A stretch of DNA of 19,824 bases from Christensenella sp. (GTDB taxonomy: Bacteria; Bacillota; Clostridia; Christensenellales; Maliibacteriaceae): assembly GCA_019420085.1 (NCBI GenBank), contig JAHZHV010000194.1, forward strand, positions 1 through 19,824, written 5' to 3'. This document shows positions 6,485-14,676 of this stretch, in pieces. Below the pieces are notes generated by a model, which saw only the letters and a list, made by a program, of their open reading frames with translations, was not told the DNA's origin and did not search any database. Both the position numbers and the translations under genes were made by a program. The stretch's first letter is position 1. Every line of letters starts with the position of its first letter.

Positions 6485-7402
6485 TCACCGAATATGCGCC
6501 AGATCAAACGGCGTCTCCTGATAAACATAATAGTTCAGCCAGTTTGAATACATCAGATTCGCACAGCTGCGCCAGGATACAATGGGCGCGCGCGCAGGAT
6601 CATCGTCGGGGAAATAGTGCAGCGGCACCTGTATATCGGCACCTGCCGCACGATCTCGCGCATACTCCAGCGCAAGGGTATCCGCATCATACTCCGAATG
6701 CCCCATAATAAACACCTGCCGCCCCTGATCCGTTTTGATGGCATAGACGCCCGCTTCATCGCTGGAAGCCAGAATTGTCAATGCATCGCAGCGTTCAATG
6801 TCCTCCCGTCGAACCGTTGTATGCCGCGAATGCGGCACCATAAACACATCATCAAAACCACGCAGCAGCATGGAATTGGGGTGTTCAACGCGATGCGCAA
6901 AAACGCCGAACATCTTTTTCGGCAACGCAACCTTGTCGATGCCATAATGATAATACAGCGCTGCCTGCGCACCCCAACAGATGTGCAGCGTGCTGGTCAC
7001 ATGCGTGCGCGTCCACCGCATCACATCGCACAGTTCCTGCCAGTAGTCCACCTTTTCAAACGGCAGCTGTTCCACCGGCGCCCCCGTGATGATAAATCCG
7101 TCATAGTTCTGATCCGCAATCTGACTGAACGGCTGATAAAACGAAAGCATATGTTCTGCCGGGGTATTCTTTGAGACATGGCTTTCCAGCGTAACCAAAT
7201 CCAATTCTACCTGCAGCGGCGTATTGCCCAGCAGACGCGCCAACTGTGTCTCCGTCGTGATCTTTGTCGGCATCAGATTCAAAAGTCCGATCTTCAGCGG
7301 ACGGATATCCTGCGTCTGTGCACGCGTTTGCGTCATGACGAAAATGTTTTCTGAAAGCAAGGTTTCGCGTGCCGGAAGCGCATTGGGAATTTTAATCGGC
7401 AT
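6485..7402 (-). CDS. metA: Homoserine O-acetyltransferase (MetA family)
   Basis: The enzyme activates homoserine for methionine synthesis. From ATG 7402 it has 305 residues, close to the usual 300-310. The start is chosen because GGGAGGG precedes it and because it puts the family landmarks at their standard numbers: catalytic Cys142 in ICWGAQA, and His235 and Glu237 in MGHSEYD. Residue 111 is Glu (GAPVEQLPF), where succinyl-CoA-using enzymes such as E. coli MetA have Gly. In characterised MetA proteins Glu111 goes with acetyl-CoA use, so the product is probably O-acetylhomoserine. That matches the upstream metY, whose product uses O-acetylhomoserine. The stop codon TGA directly precedes an ATG of the next frame. 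Confidence 0.96.
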   Translation of the reverse strand: MPIKIPNALPARETLLSENIFVMTQTRAQTQDIRPLKIGLLNLMPTKITTETQLARLLGNTPLQVELDLVTLESHVSKNTPAEHMLSFYQPFSQIADQNYDGFIITGAPVEQLPFEKVDYWQELCDVMRWTRTHVTSTLHICWGAQAALYYHYGIDKVALPKKMFGVFAHRVEHPNSMLLRGFDDVFMVPHSRHTTVRREDIERCDALTILASSDEAGVYAIKTDQGRQVFIMGHSEYDADTLALEYARDRAAGADIQVPLHYFPDDDPARAPIVSWRSCANLMYSNWLNYYVYQETPFDLAHIR

Positions 7403-7434
7403 ATCCGTTCCCTCCCACAAACATAAATCTTATC

Positions 7435-7471
7435 AAAAACGGCGCGTTGCGCCAAAGGCATCGCGCGCCGT
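7435..7471 (-). terminator. Terminator or attenuator between metY and metA
   Basis: On the minus strand, ACGGCGCG (7471-7464) pairs with CGCGCCGT (7446-7439) and is followed by five T. It lies 15 nt after the metY stop. No convincing separate metA promoter was found, so this hairpin may only partly terminate and reduce metA expression relative to metY. Confidence 0.75.
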
Positions 7472-7485
7472 GTCCTTTTGGAAGA

Positions 7486-8760
7486 TTAAATCTGGTCAAA
7501 CGCCTGCTGCAGATCTGCCAGAATATCCTCGATGTTTTCAATGCCCACCGAGAAGCGCACCATGCCCGGATCAATGCCGCCTGCAGCAAGCTGGGCATCA
7601 CTGAGCTGGCGATGCGTCGTGCTGGCAGGATGCAGAATGCAACTGCGCGAATCGGCCACATGCACGACAATATCAATCAGCTTCAGCGCATTCATAAAGC
7701 GCATCGCCGCGTCGCGTCCGCCTTTGACAATAAACGATACCACGCCGCAGCAGCCGTTTTTCAGGTACTTTTGCGCCAGCGCATACTGCGAACTGGTTTC
7801 CAGCAGCGGGAAGTTGACGCTGTCCACCTTCGGCTGCGCCTGAAGGAAGCGTGCGGCGGCAAGGGCATTTTCACTGTGACGCTGCATACGCACCGCCAGC
7901 GTATCCAATCCAAGATAAATCTGGAACGCGGATTGTGCACTAAGCACCGGGCCCAGATCGCGCATCAGCTGTACGCGTGCTTTGGTGATATAAGCAGACG
8001 CACCAAAATCGCGCGTATAAACAACGCCATGATACGATTCATCCGGCTGTGTCAGCTCCGGATAGCGCCCCTGCGCGCCCCAGTCAAACGTTCCGCCGTC
8101 CACAATCGCACCGCCCAAAACCGCACCATGACCATCCATGTACTTGGTCATGGAATGCGTTACAATGTCGGCGCCGTATTCAAACGGGCGAAGCAGCACC
8201 GGCGTAGCAAACGTATTATCCACAATCAGCGGTACCCCATGCCGATGCGCCAATGCAGCATAACGCTCCACGTCAAAGACGTTCAAGGCAGGATTGGCAA
8301 TCGACTCGCCAAAGACGCAGCGGGTACGCTCGTCAAACAGCGCATCCAATTCCTCGTCACACATCTGCGGCGTAGCAAACCGCACCTGGATGCCCATGCG
8401 CTGGAACGTCACCGCAAACAGATTAACAGACCCGCCGTAAATGGAAGTAAAGGCAACAAAATTATCGCCGCAGGAAGCAATGTTGAAAACGGAAAAGAAA
8501 TTTGCACTCTGCCCCGAAGCAGTGCAAAGCGCGCCTACACCGCCTTCCAGCTGCGCAATCTTTTCTTCCAGTCCCGCCACCGTGGGGTTCGACAGGCGCG
8601 AATAGGTATGCCCCTCCTCCTGCAAATCAAAGATTCTGCCAATCTGTGCAGCGGAATCATATTTATACGTCGTACTCTGATAAATCGGCAGAATACGCGG
8701 CTCTCCGTTTTTCGGTGTCCAGCCGGCCTGCACGCACTTGGTTTCAATTCGATTGCCCAT
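7486..8760 (-). CDS. metY: O-acetylhomoserine aminocarboxypropyltransferase (O-acetylhomoserine sulfhydrylase)
   Basis: This 424-aa Cys/Met-metabolism PLP enzyme converts O-acetylhomoserine and sulfide to homocysteine and acetate. It starts ETKCVQAGWTPKNGEPRILP, typical of the OAH sulfhydrylase branch. Phosphate-binding residues lie in HTYSRLSNPT (51-60). The PLP-nitrogen Asp is in VDNTFATP (Asp181) and the Schiff-base lysine in THSMTKYMDGHG (Lys206). The C-terminal domain has the usual RFSVGIENIEDILADL ending. The length favours OAH sulfhydrylase over cystathionine synthase or lyase (about 380-400). Its neighbour metA makes the substrate. AGGAAAACAC precedes the ATG. The leader is only about 50 nt, too short for a SAM riboswitch or T-box. 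Confidence 0.95.
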   Translation of the reverse strand: MGNRIETKCVQAGWTPKNGEPRILPIYQSTTYKYDSAAQIGRIFDLQEEGHTYSRLSNPTVAGLEEKIAQLEGGVGALCTASGQSANFFSVFNIASCGDNFVAFTSIYGGSVNLFAVTFQRMGIQVRFATPQMCDEELDALFDERTRCVFGESIANPALNVFDVERYAALAHRHGVPLIVDNTFATPVLLRPFEYGADIVTHSMTKYMDGHGAVLGGAIVDGGTFDWGAQGRYPELTQPDESYHGVVYTRDFGASAYITKARVQLMRDLGPVLSAQSAFQIYLGLDTLAVRMQRHSENALAAARFLQAQPKVDSVNFPLLETSSQYALAQKYLKNGCCGVVSFIVKGGRDAAMRFMNALKLIDIVVHVADSRSCILHPASTTHRQLSDAQLAAGGIDPGMVRFSVGIENIEDILADLQQAFDQI

Positions 8761-8815
8761 GTGTTTTCCTTCCCTGTTTGAATCAATATCCGTCCAATGC
8801 GGTTATTACGCATTT

Positions 8816-8845
8816 ATTATAGTCGCTTTGCAAAGACGCTGTCAA
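8816..8845 (-). promoter_or_regulatory. Promoter of metY
   Basis: On the minus strand, a consensus -35 TTGACA (8845-8840), an 18-nt spacer and a consensus -10 TATAAT (8821-8816) are present. The predicted start near 8809 gives a leader of about 50 nt. Confidence 0.9.
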
Positions 8846-8867
8846 TGCAGCCGCAAAACTATGCAAT

Positions 8868-8909
8868 AAAAAGCGGTCGGCCCCTCCGCATAGCGGGGAT
8901 ACCGGCCGC
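8868..8909 (-). terminator. Terminator of the first liv locus (after livF1)
   Basis: On the minus strand, GCGGCCGG (8909-8902) pairs with CCGACCGC (8880-8873) with one G-U pair. An inner CCCC/GGGG stem (8898-8895 with 8884-8881) extends it, and five T follow. It lies directly after the livF1 stop and upstream of the metY promoter. Confidence 0.85.
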
Positions 8910-8922
8910 ATGTGCAGCCGCT

Positions 8923-9639
8923 TCAGCGTGCCTTGCCAAGATAAGCTTCGCGCACGCGCGCATCATTGGTTAGTTGTTCTCCCGTTCCCTCCAGCGTGAT
9001 ACGCCCGGTTTCCATGACATAACCGCGATCCGCAACCCGCAGTGCGGCATTTGCATTTTGCTCGATCAGCAGCACGGTCGTGCCTTCCTGATGAATACGC
9101 GTAATGATGGAGAATATATCTTTTACAATCAGCGGCGCCAACCCCAAAGAAGGTTCATCCATCATGATAACCTTCGGGCGTGCCATCAAAGCGCGTGCAA
9201 CAGCCAGCATCTGTTGTTCTCCGCCTGAAAGCGTCCCTGCCTGCTGCCATGAGCGCTCTTTCAGCCGCGGAAACAGCGTGTAAACATACTCCAATTGCTG
9301 CGAGATTGCCGCTTTATCCCGCACCAGATACGCACCGATACGTAAATTCTCATGTACGGTCAAATTGGCAAAGACCCGACGCCCTTCGGGGACCAGGACG
9401 ATTCCCTCCGATACGATCTTCTGCGGGGGCAGCGCCGTAATATCATGTCCCTGATATGTAATCATTCCCGAAACCGGCTTTACCAGTCCCGCAATCGTCT
9501 TCAATGCAGTGGATTTACCTGCGCCATTTGCGCCGATCAGCGTAACAATACCGCCTTCTTCCACATCAAAGGACACGCCTTTGAGTGCCTCGATACCACC
9601 ATAGCGCACTCTTACATCGCGGACTTGGATCAGACTCAT
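8923..9639 (-). CDS. livF: Branched-chain amino acid ABC transporter ATP-binding protein LivF (locus 1)
   Basis: This 238-aa ATPase of the LIV-I/HAAT import family sits on the cytoplasmic face and forms the nucleotide-binding pair with LivG. Visible motifs are Walker A GANGAGKS (36-43), the LivF-type PEGRRVFANLTVHENL stretch (84-99), signature LSGGEQQ (137-143) and Walker B VIMMDEP with Asp161 and Glu162. The switch position reads EQN rather than EH, as is usual for LivF. It ends RVREAYLGKAR. The start overlaps the livG stop (ATGA), and it is the last gene of its locus, followed by a terminator. The exact substrate cannot be read from the ATPase. Confidence 0.95.
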   Translation of the reverse strand: MSLIQVRDVRVRYGGIEALKGVSFDVEEGGIVTLIGANGAGKSTALKTIAGLVKPVSGMITYQGHDITALPPQKIVSEGIVLVPEGRRVFANLTVHENLRIGAYLVRDKAAISQQLEYVYTLFPRLKERSWQQAGTLSGGEQQMLAVARALMARPKVIMMDEPSLGLAPLIVKDIFSIITRIHQEGTTVLLIEQNANAALRVADRGYVMETGRITLEGTGEQLTNDARVREAYLGKAR

Positions 9640-10472
9640 AGGCTCTCCTCCCCCAAATAGGCGGCAATCACCGCAGGATCATTCTGCACCTGAGCGGGCG
9701 TACCCTGTGCGATTTGTTTGCCAAAGTCGATGACATAAATCCGATCGGATATCCCCATAACAAGATCCATATGATGTTCAATCATAAACACGGTAAGCTT
9801 ATACTCATCCCGAATGCGGCGAATCAGCGTCATCAGCTCGGCGGTCTCCTGGGGATTCATCCCCGCGGCAGGCTCATCCAGAAGCAGCAGCTGCGGACGG
9901 GCTGCCAAAGCACGGGCAATTTCCACATGCCGCTGCTTTCCGTACGGCAAATTGCACGCCAATTCATCCGCCACATCGGCAAGTCCCATAAACTCCAGAT
10001 GCCGCATCGCCTCCTGGCGCAGTTGTTTTTCCTGTGCCTTACCGATGCCAATCATCGCTGCAAGCGCGCCTGTTTTCATATACATATGGCATGCAACAAG
10101 CACATTATCCAGCACGCTCATGGAAGAAAACAGACGAATGTTCTGGAACGTACGGCAAATCCCAAGCTTCGTAATGCGATCGGGCGTCTTGCGCACGGTA
10201 TGCGTAAATGCCTTTGGCATACTGCCCTGATACAATTTCTTCATTTTGCCGCGCGGATGATTTTCAAGAAGAACCTCGCCGTTAAATGCAATGCGTCCGT
10301 TGGTGGGTTCATAGACACCGGTGATGCAGTTAAACGCAGTCGTTTTACCCGCTCCGTTGGGGCCTATCAGGGCAACGATTTCTCCGCTGTTTACCTCAAC
10401 GGACAAATCATTGACTGCTACAACACCGCCAAACTGCATGGTAACATGCTCCATTTTCAGCACGCTGCTCAT
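9636..10472 (-). CDS. livG: Branched-chain amino acid ABC transporter ATP-binding protein LivG (locus 1)
   Basis: This is the 278-aa second ATPase of the locus 1 importer. It has Walker A GPNGAGKT (37-44), the Q-loop RTFQNIRLF with Gln110, the LivG-type signature LPYGKQR (175-181), Walker B LLLLDEP with Asp199 and Glu200, AAGMNPQET, and switch His233 in IEHHMD. Compared with LivG of locus 2 it carries roughly 20 extra basic residues (about 72-98, HPRGKMKKLYQGSMPKAF and following) just before the Q-loop segment. This insertion is seen in some LivG branches and is not a frameshift, because all motifs remain in frame. It overlaps both livM and livF by 4 nt (ATGA), so translation is probably coupled. 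Confidence 0.95.
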   Translation of the reverse strand: MSSVLKMEHVTMQFGGVVAVNDLSVEVNSGEIVALIGPNGAGKTTAFNCITGVYEPTNGRIAFNGEVLLENHPRGKMKKLYQGSMPKAFTHTVRKTPDRITKLGICRTFQNIRLFSSMSVLDNVLVACHMYMKTGALAAMIGIGKAQEKQLRQEAMRHLEFMGLADVADELACNLPYGKQRHVEIARALAARPQLLLLDEPAAGMNPQETAELMTLIRRIRDEYKLTVFMIEHHMDLVMGISDRIYVIDFGKQIAQGTPAQVQNDPAVIAAYLGEESL

Positions 10473-11560
10473 CGCTGCACCTCCTTTTTCTCATTGGCTT
10501 TGCGGCGCAGGCGCATCCACATACGTCGTCCCCAGCTGACAAGCGCATCCAAAGAATATTCGCGCGTTCCCATAATGCCGCGCCGGTAAAACAGCACCAC
10601 CAGCATAATGACCACCGAGAATACGACCATACGGAATCCGGATCGAAGCAGCGGCACCTTAAATCCGCCGATAAACGTCTCCGAATCCAAAAAGCGCAGC
10701 CACCATTCGCTGGAGGCAATATACAAAAACGAGGAAAGAATGCTGCCCGTGATCGAGCCAATGCCGCCGATTACAACAATCAGCAGAATTTCATATGTCA
10801 TCGATGCCTTAAACGCACTGGCCTGCACCGTCGACTGATACATTGCAAGCAGCGCCCCGCCAATGCCCGCGAAAAAAGAACTGATTACAAACGCCGTCTG
10901 CTTATGGCGGAAAAGATTCACACCCATCGCTTCGGCCGCAATCTCATCATCGCGAATAGCCATAAAAGCCCGTCCATAGGAAGAATGCATTAAAATGACA
11001 ATCAATCCAATGCAGACTGTCGCCACGGCGAACGGAAACAAGACCGAGGAAAACGTCGGGAATTTTTTCAACAGGTTGGAGCCGTTGGTCACAGGCCCGA
11101 GTCCGTCAAACTGCATAAACGCACGAATGATTTCCGCAAAGCCAAGCGTCGCAATCGCAAGATAGTCGGATTTCAGGCGCAGCACAGGCAATCCGATCAG
11201 AAAGCCGAACAGCGCCGCCACCAGACCGCTTAACACAATTGCCGCAAAAACAGGAAGCGTAAATTGAATGATTCCGCCGTCAAAATACTGGTAGACATCG
11301 GCACGCGCTTCCAGCGGAATTGTAAAAATCGCATATGTATATGCGCCAAGCAGCATAAATCCCGCCTGTCCCAGAGAAAACAGGCCCGTAAATCCATTGA
11401 CCAGGTTCATGGATACCGCGATCAAAGCATAGATGGCGCCTTTTTTCAATACTGTCATCAGCATTGACGAAGCCGGCAGCAGTTGTTCAAGCACAAACAG
11501 TACAACAAACATCCCTGCAAGCAGGCCGAAATTGACCATGTTTTTTGTTCTTCTGCGCAT
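10469..11560 (-). CDS. livM: Branched-chain amino acid ABC transporter permease LivM (locus 1)
   Basis: This 363-aa integral membrane protein has many hydrophobic segments from residue 8 onward. It carries LivM landmarks: GLFSLGQAGFMLLGAYTYA, LRLKSDYLAIATLGFAEI, and the cytoplasmic coupling helix AFMAIRDDEIAAEAMGVN that contacts the ATPase. Then follow GGIGSITGS and a basic tail rich in Arg and Lys. It forms the membrane channel with LivH. The ATG lies 3 nt after the livH stop, and its ribosome binding site GGAGAAGG is inside the end of livH. The stop overlaps the livG start. Confidence 0.95.
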   Translation of the reverse strand: MRRRTKNMVNFGLLAGMFVVLFVLEQLLPASSMLMTVLKKGAIYALIAVSMNLVNGFTGLFSLGQAGFMLLGAYTYAIFTIPLEARADVYQYFDGGIIQFTLPVFAAIVLSGLVAALFGFLIGLPVLRLKSDYLAIATLGFAEIIRAFMQFDGLGPVTNGSNLLKKFPTFSSVLFPFAVATVCIGLIVILMHSSYGRAFMAIRDDEIAAEAMGVNLFRHKQTAFVISSFFAGIGGALLAMYQSTVQASAFKASMTYEILLIVVIGGIGSITGSILSSFLYIASSEWWLRFLDSETFIGGFKVPLLRSGFRMVVFSVVIMLVVLFYRRGIMGTREYSLDALVSWGRRMWMRLRRKANEKKEVQR

Positions 11561-11563
11561 CGT

Positions 11564-12448
11564 TTACACCTTCTCCGATTCTTTCTGCCCAAACAGGCCG
11601 GTTGGTTTCACAATCAGAATCACAATGAGCAGCGCAAACGTAAACGCATCGCTGAACGTCGTATAGCCCAAAGCCTTAATCATGTTCTCGCAAATGCCGA
11701 TCACAAATGCACCGACAACCGCACCGGGAATAGAACCGATTCCGCCAAAGACCGCGGCAACAAACGCCTTCAAACCCGGCATGGCTCCAATTGTGGGTGT
11801 TACAGTCGTATAACGCGAAAAATACAGGATCGAACCGATCGCAGCAAGGAACGACCCAATGATAAATGTCGTGGAAATAACGCCGTTGATGTTGATTCCC
11901 ATCAATTGACTCGTTTCAAAATCTCTGGAAACCGCGCGCATTGCAATGCCGATTTTGGTATATTTGATTAACAGGACAAGCGCCGCAACCAATACGACCG
12001 TCAAAATCGGTGTCAAAATCGTAATGCGCGACGTCGATACGGCGCCGATTGTAACCGTATCACTGATCCACGGAATGGTAGGATAGATTTTTGCAAGTCC
12101 GCCCGTAACATACCATGCCACATTCTGAAGAAGATACGAGACGCCAATTGCAGAGATCATAATTGACATGCGCGGCGCCGTGCGCAGGGGTTTATAGGCA
12201 ACGCGTTCAATCAGCACACCAAGCGCCACTGTCAGCACGATAACCAGCGGAATGCTGACGCTAAGCGGCATGGAAGCCGACGCATAAATCATAATAAAGC
12301 CCGCAACCATAAAAAGATCGCCATGCGCAAAATTAATCAGACGCAAGATGCCATATACCATCGTATAACCAATGGCAATCAAAGCATACTGTCCGCCGAC
12401 GGAAATACCCGTAAGAAGATAGGGCAGATTTTGGATGATAAAGTCCAT
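11564..12448 (-). CDS. livH: Branched-chain amino acid ABC transporter permease LivH (locus 1)
   Basis: This 294-aa permease starts MDFIIQNLPYLLTGISVGGQ. It has the conserved ALIAIGYTMVYGILRLINFAHG, ERVAYKPLR, the coupling helix AMRAVSRDFETSQLMGIN and VAAVFGGIGSIPGA. Multiple membrane segments match the LivH family. The ATG at 12448 is chosen because GGAGG stands 8 nt upstream; an in-frame ATG 18 codons earlier has no such site and would fall inside the upstream hairpin. It is separated from livJ1 by a terminator-like hairpin and from livM by 3 nt. Confidence 0.95.
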   Translation of the reverse strand: MDFIIQNLPYLLTGISVGGQYALIAIGYTMVYGILRLINFAHGDLFMVAGFIMIYASASMPLSVSIPLVIVLTVALGVLIERVAYKPLRTAPRMSIMISAIGVSYLLQNVAWYVTGGLAKIYPTIPWISDTVTIGAVSTSRITILTPILTVVLVAALVLLIKYTKIGIAMRAVSRDFETSQLMGININGVISTTFIIGSFLAAIGSILYFSRYTTVTPTIGAMPGLKAFVAAVFGGIGSIPGAVVGAFVIGICENMIKALGYTTFSDAFTFALLIVILIVKPTGLFGQKESEKV

Positions 12449-12501
12449 AAAAACAGCCTCCACTTTTGCCAGAACCGCCAAAACAACTGTTTTCTGCGGC
12501 A

Positions 12502-12539
12502 AAAAAGCGCGGCAAGGGAGAAGTACCCCCAGCCGCGCG
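12502..12539 (-). terminator. Intercistronic terminator between livJ1 and livH1
   Basis: On the minus strand, GCGCGGC (12539-12533) pairs with GCCGCGC (12514-12508); a partial GGGG/CCCT pairing sits inside and six T follow. It lies 28 nt after the livJ1 stop. It probably ends most transcripts there and lets a fraction read through to livHMGF. Confidence 0.85.
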
Positions 12540-12566
12540 CGTCATTCACACTTTGCAGGACAGCGA

Positions 12567-13766
12567 TTAATCGATATCCGCTACAGACTGGGTCTTGATG
12601 AAGCTGAACGCACCCTCGCCCGCAGTATCAACGGTCTTGATATACGCCATGTCCTTTTGCGCATCACCGTTTTCATCAAACGTAACGGAACCCGTAACAC
12701 CCTCATAGGAAACGCCGCTGAGCGCTTCTTTGATCGCCTCCGGATCCGCACTGCCTGCCGCCTTGATTGCTTCGATTGCAACCATATAAGCATCGTAGCC
12801 CAGCGCGGAAACAGCAGCGACGATATCGTTATCGCCATTATTGGTCAGGTTCTGTGCATCGGAATTGAGGTATTCTTTAAATCCTTCCACAAACTCGGAT
12901 GCAACCGTAGAAGAGGTATCATTCTCATCAAAGAACGTAGACAGATACACTTCAATGTCCGTTCCCACAGCAGCATTGATGATCGCCGAGTTCTCCCAGG
13001 TATCCCCTGCCATCAGCGGGAATGTAACACCTTCGGAAACAGCCTGCGTGATAATGTAGGAGGCGACCGTGGTGGACGTGGGGCAGAACATTACATCCGC
13101 ACCCTCATTCTTGGCAGCCGTCAGATACGCAGTGAAATCGCTCGTGCCTTCCGGGAAGTCCGCAGTAACAACCTCACCGCCAAGCGCCTCAAACGCTTCT
13201 GCAAAATAATTGCCAAGTCCCGCAGAGTAATCATCGCCAAGCTGTGTCAGCACATAAGCTTTCTTTGCGCCGATTTCATCGCTTGCAAAGTTTGCCATGA
13301 CCGTTCCCTGGAAGGGGTCAATATAGCAAACGCGGAAATAATAGGGATTGCCCTCCGTAACCTGCGGATTTGTGCACGAACATCCGATCGCAGGAATCCC
13401 CGCTTCGGAGAAAATCTCGCCCGCCGCAATGGACACGCCGGAACCGTAGGAACCCAAAACGACAGAAACCTTATCGGACACCAGCTTCTGTGCAGCGGTA
13501 ACCGCGGTCGTCGTATTGGACTGGTTGTCGACTTCCACCAGCTGGATTTCATACGTCTGGCCATCAATTTCTACCGTAGGAACCAGTGAATTTGCATAGC
13601 GGATACCCAGCACTTCCTGTTTTCCCCCTGCTCCGTTATCACCGGAAGCCGGTTCAAACACACCGATCTTGATGACGTTGGTATTCTTCTTACCGCAGCC
13701 ACTGAGCACCAGAGACAACGCAAGCACGAGTACCAGCGCAACCGAACAAAACTTCTTCATGCGCAT
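12567..13766 (-). CDS. livJ: Branched-chain amino acid ABC transporter substrate-binding lipoprotein (locus 1)
   Basis: This 399-aa extracytoplasmic binding protein of the Leu/Ile/Val-binding (peripla_BP_6) type has a lipoprotein signal with the lipobox SLVLSGC (lipidated Cys24). The mature part begins with KIGVFEPASGDNGAGGKQEV. The ligand-contact loops expected for the family are around VVLGSYGSGVSIA (103-114) and PAIGCSCTNPQVT (125-137); PYYFRVCYIDPFQG follows (141-154). It would hand ligand to LivHM at the membrane. The usual family pocket residues are only partly recognisable, so the true ligand may be a branched-chain amino acid or another small amino acid or amide. A GGAG site stands 7 nt upstream of the first ATG; a second ATG two codons later is also possible. 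It shows only distant similarity to the locus 2 binding protein. Confidence 0.95.
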   Translation of the reverse strand: MRMKKFCSVALVLVLALSLVLSGCGKKNTNVIKIGVFEPASGDNGAGGKQEVLGIRYANSLVPTVEIDGQTYEIQLVEVDNQSNTTTAVTAAQKLVSDKVSVVLGSYGSGVSIAAGEIFSEAGIPAIGCSCTNPQVTEGNPYYFRVCYIDPFQGTVMANFASDEIGAKKAYVLTQLGDDYSAGLGNYFAEAFEALGGEVVTADFPEGTSDFTAYLTAAKNEGADVMFCPTSTTVASYIITQAVSEGVTFPLMAGDTWENSAIINAAVGTDIEVYLSTFFDENDTSSTVASEFVEGFKEYLNSDAQNLTNNGDNDIVAAVSALGYDAYMVAIEAIKAAGSADPEAIKEALSGVSYEGVTGSVTFDENGDAQKDMAYIKTVDTAGEGAFSFIKTQSVADID

Positions 13767-13790
13767 TATACCTCTCCACTACCAATATTT

Positions 13791-13804
13791 TGTTGTACAC
13801 AACA
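13791..13804. promoter_or_regulatory. Dyad at the livJ1 transcription start (candidate operator)
   Basis: A perfect 6-2-6 inverted repeat, TGTTGT-AC-ACAACA, covers about +4 to +17 of the predicted livJ1 transcript. This position suits a repressor site. The regulator is unknown; GntR-like sites can look similar. Confidence 0.5.
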
Positions 13805-13814
13805 CAACGCCGTT

Positions 13815-13843
13815 ACTGTACCATGTTCCACATTGTTTTGCAA
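13815..13843 (-). promoter_or_regulatory. Promoter of livJ1
   Basis: On the minus strand, -35 TTGCAA (13843-13838), a 17-nt spacer and -10 TACAGT (13820-13815) precede livJ1. The predicted start is near 13808, about 42 nt before the ATG. Confidence 0.7.
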
Positions 13844-13905
13844 GCATTTTAGCATGATTTGCATATTTGTCATGCATTTTGTTGAAACACAATCCCGCAA
13901 TTTTC

Positions 13906-13944
13906 AAATAGAAACAGGGCCGAAAACAATGTGTTTTCAGCCCC
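13906..13944 (-). terminator. Terminator of the second liv locus (after livF2)
   Basis: A stem of about 12 bp with a 3-nt loop (13917-13928 with 13932-13943, one G-U pair) is followed on the minus strand by TGTTTCTATTT. The T tract is interrupted, so it may be moderately efficient. It separates locus 2 from the livJ1 promoter. Confidence 0.75.
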
Positions 13945-13966
13945 GCTGCATTGCGTATTTTCAAAG

Positions 13967-14668
13967 TTAGCCGCCAAGATAAGCACGCCGTACTGCATCA
14001 TTTTCAAGAAGCGCAGCACCGGTTCCGGTTGTAACAATCGCACCGGTTTCCAGCACATAGCCCCTGTCGGCAACGGACAATGCCATCTGCGCGTTCTGCT
14101 CTACCAGCAGAATTGTCGTACCATCCTTATGCAGATTGCGGATAATTTCAAAAATCTGCTCCACCAGAATCGGCGCAAGCCCCATGGACGGTTCATCCAG
14201 CATCAAGAGTCGCGGCTTGCTCATCAGCGCGCGTCCCATGGCAAGCATCTGCTGCTCTCCGCCGGAAAGCGTGCCCGCCACCTGGCGGCGGCGCTCCTTC
14301 AGGCGCGGAAACTGTTCATAGACATACTCGATGGACTGTGCAATTTCTGCATTGGCACGCGTATAAGCGCCCATCTGCAAATTTTCTTCCACGCTCATCT
14401 GCAAAAACACGCGCCGGCCCTCCGGCACCTGTGCAAGGCCCTGAGAAACAATCTTATGCGCCGGCATATGCGATATATTCGCCCCATCAAACATGACATT
14501 GCCCGTGCGGGAGCGAAGCAGCCCCGAAACCGTCTGCAAAATCGTCGTTTTGCCCGCGCCGTTTGCGCCGATCAGCGTAACAATTTCACCGTCATTGACC
14601 TGAAAAGACACATCCTTGACGGCATGAATATTGCCGTAATAGACGTTGATATGCTCTACCTGCAGCAT
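13967..14668 (-). CDS. livF: Branched-chain amino acid ABC transporter ATP-binding protein LivF (locus 2)
   Basis: This 233-aa ATPase has Walker A GANGAGKT (34-41), PEGRRVFLQMSVEENL (82-97), signature LSGGEQQ (134-140) and Walker B LLMLDEP with Asp158 and Glu159. It has EQN at the switch position, as usual for LivF, and the typical end AVRRAYLGG. It is closely similar to LivF of locus 1 along its whole length, so the two are paralogs. Only 8 nt separate it from livG2, whose last codons contain the GGAGG site. It is the last gene of locus 2 and is followed by a hairpin terminator. Confidence 0.95.
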   Translation of the reverse strand: MLQVEHINVYYGNIHAVKDVSFQVNDGEIVTLIGANGAGKTTILQTVSGLLRSRTGNVMFDGANISHMPAHKIVSQGLAQVPEGRRVFLQMSVEENLQMGAYTRANAEIAQSIEYVYEQFPRLKERRRQVAGTLSGGEQQMLAMGRALMSKPRLLMLDEPSMGLAPILVEQIFEIIRNLHKDGTTILLVEQNAQMALSVADRGYVLETGAIVTTGTGAALLENDAVRRAYLGG

Positions 14669-14676
14669 CTTGTGTC

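Noticed and set aside
7447..8781. 444-codon plus-strand open frame opposite metY
   Set aside because: It is antisense to the well-supported metY gene; the sequence is rich in His, Arg and Gln as expected from antisense reading of GC-biased codons. The same applies to other long plus-strand frames opposite coaBC, livG, livJ and livM.
8761..8815. SAM riboswitch or T-box in the metY leader
   Set aside because: The predicted leader is about 50 nt and shows none of the conserved stems or core sequences of either element.
12449..12502. Longer start for livH1 at 12502
   Set aside because: The extra 18 codons have no ribosome binding site, would begin at the T tract of the terminator hairpin, and do not resemble LivH N-termini; GGAGG precedes ATG 12448.
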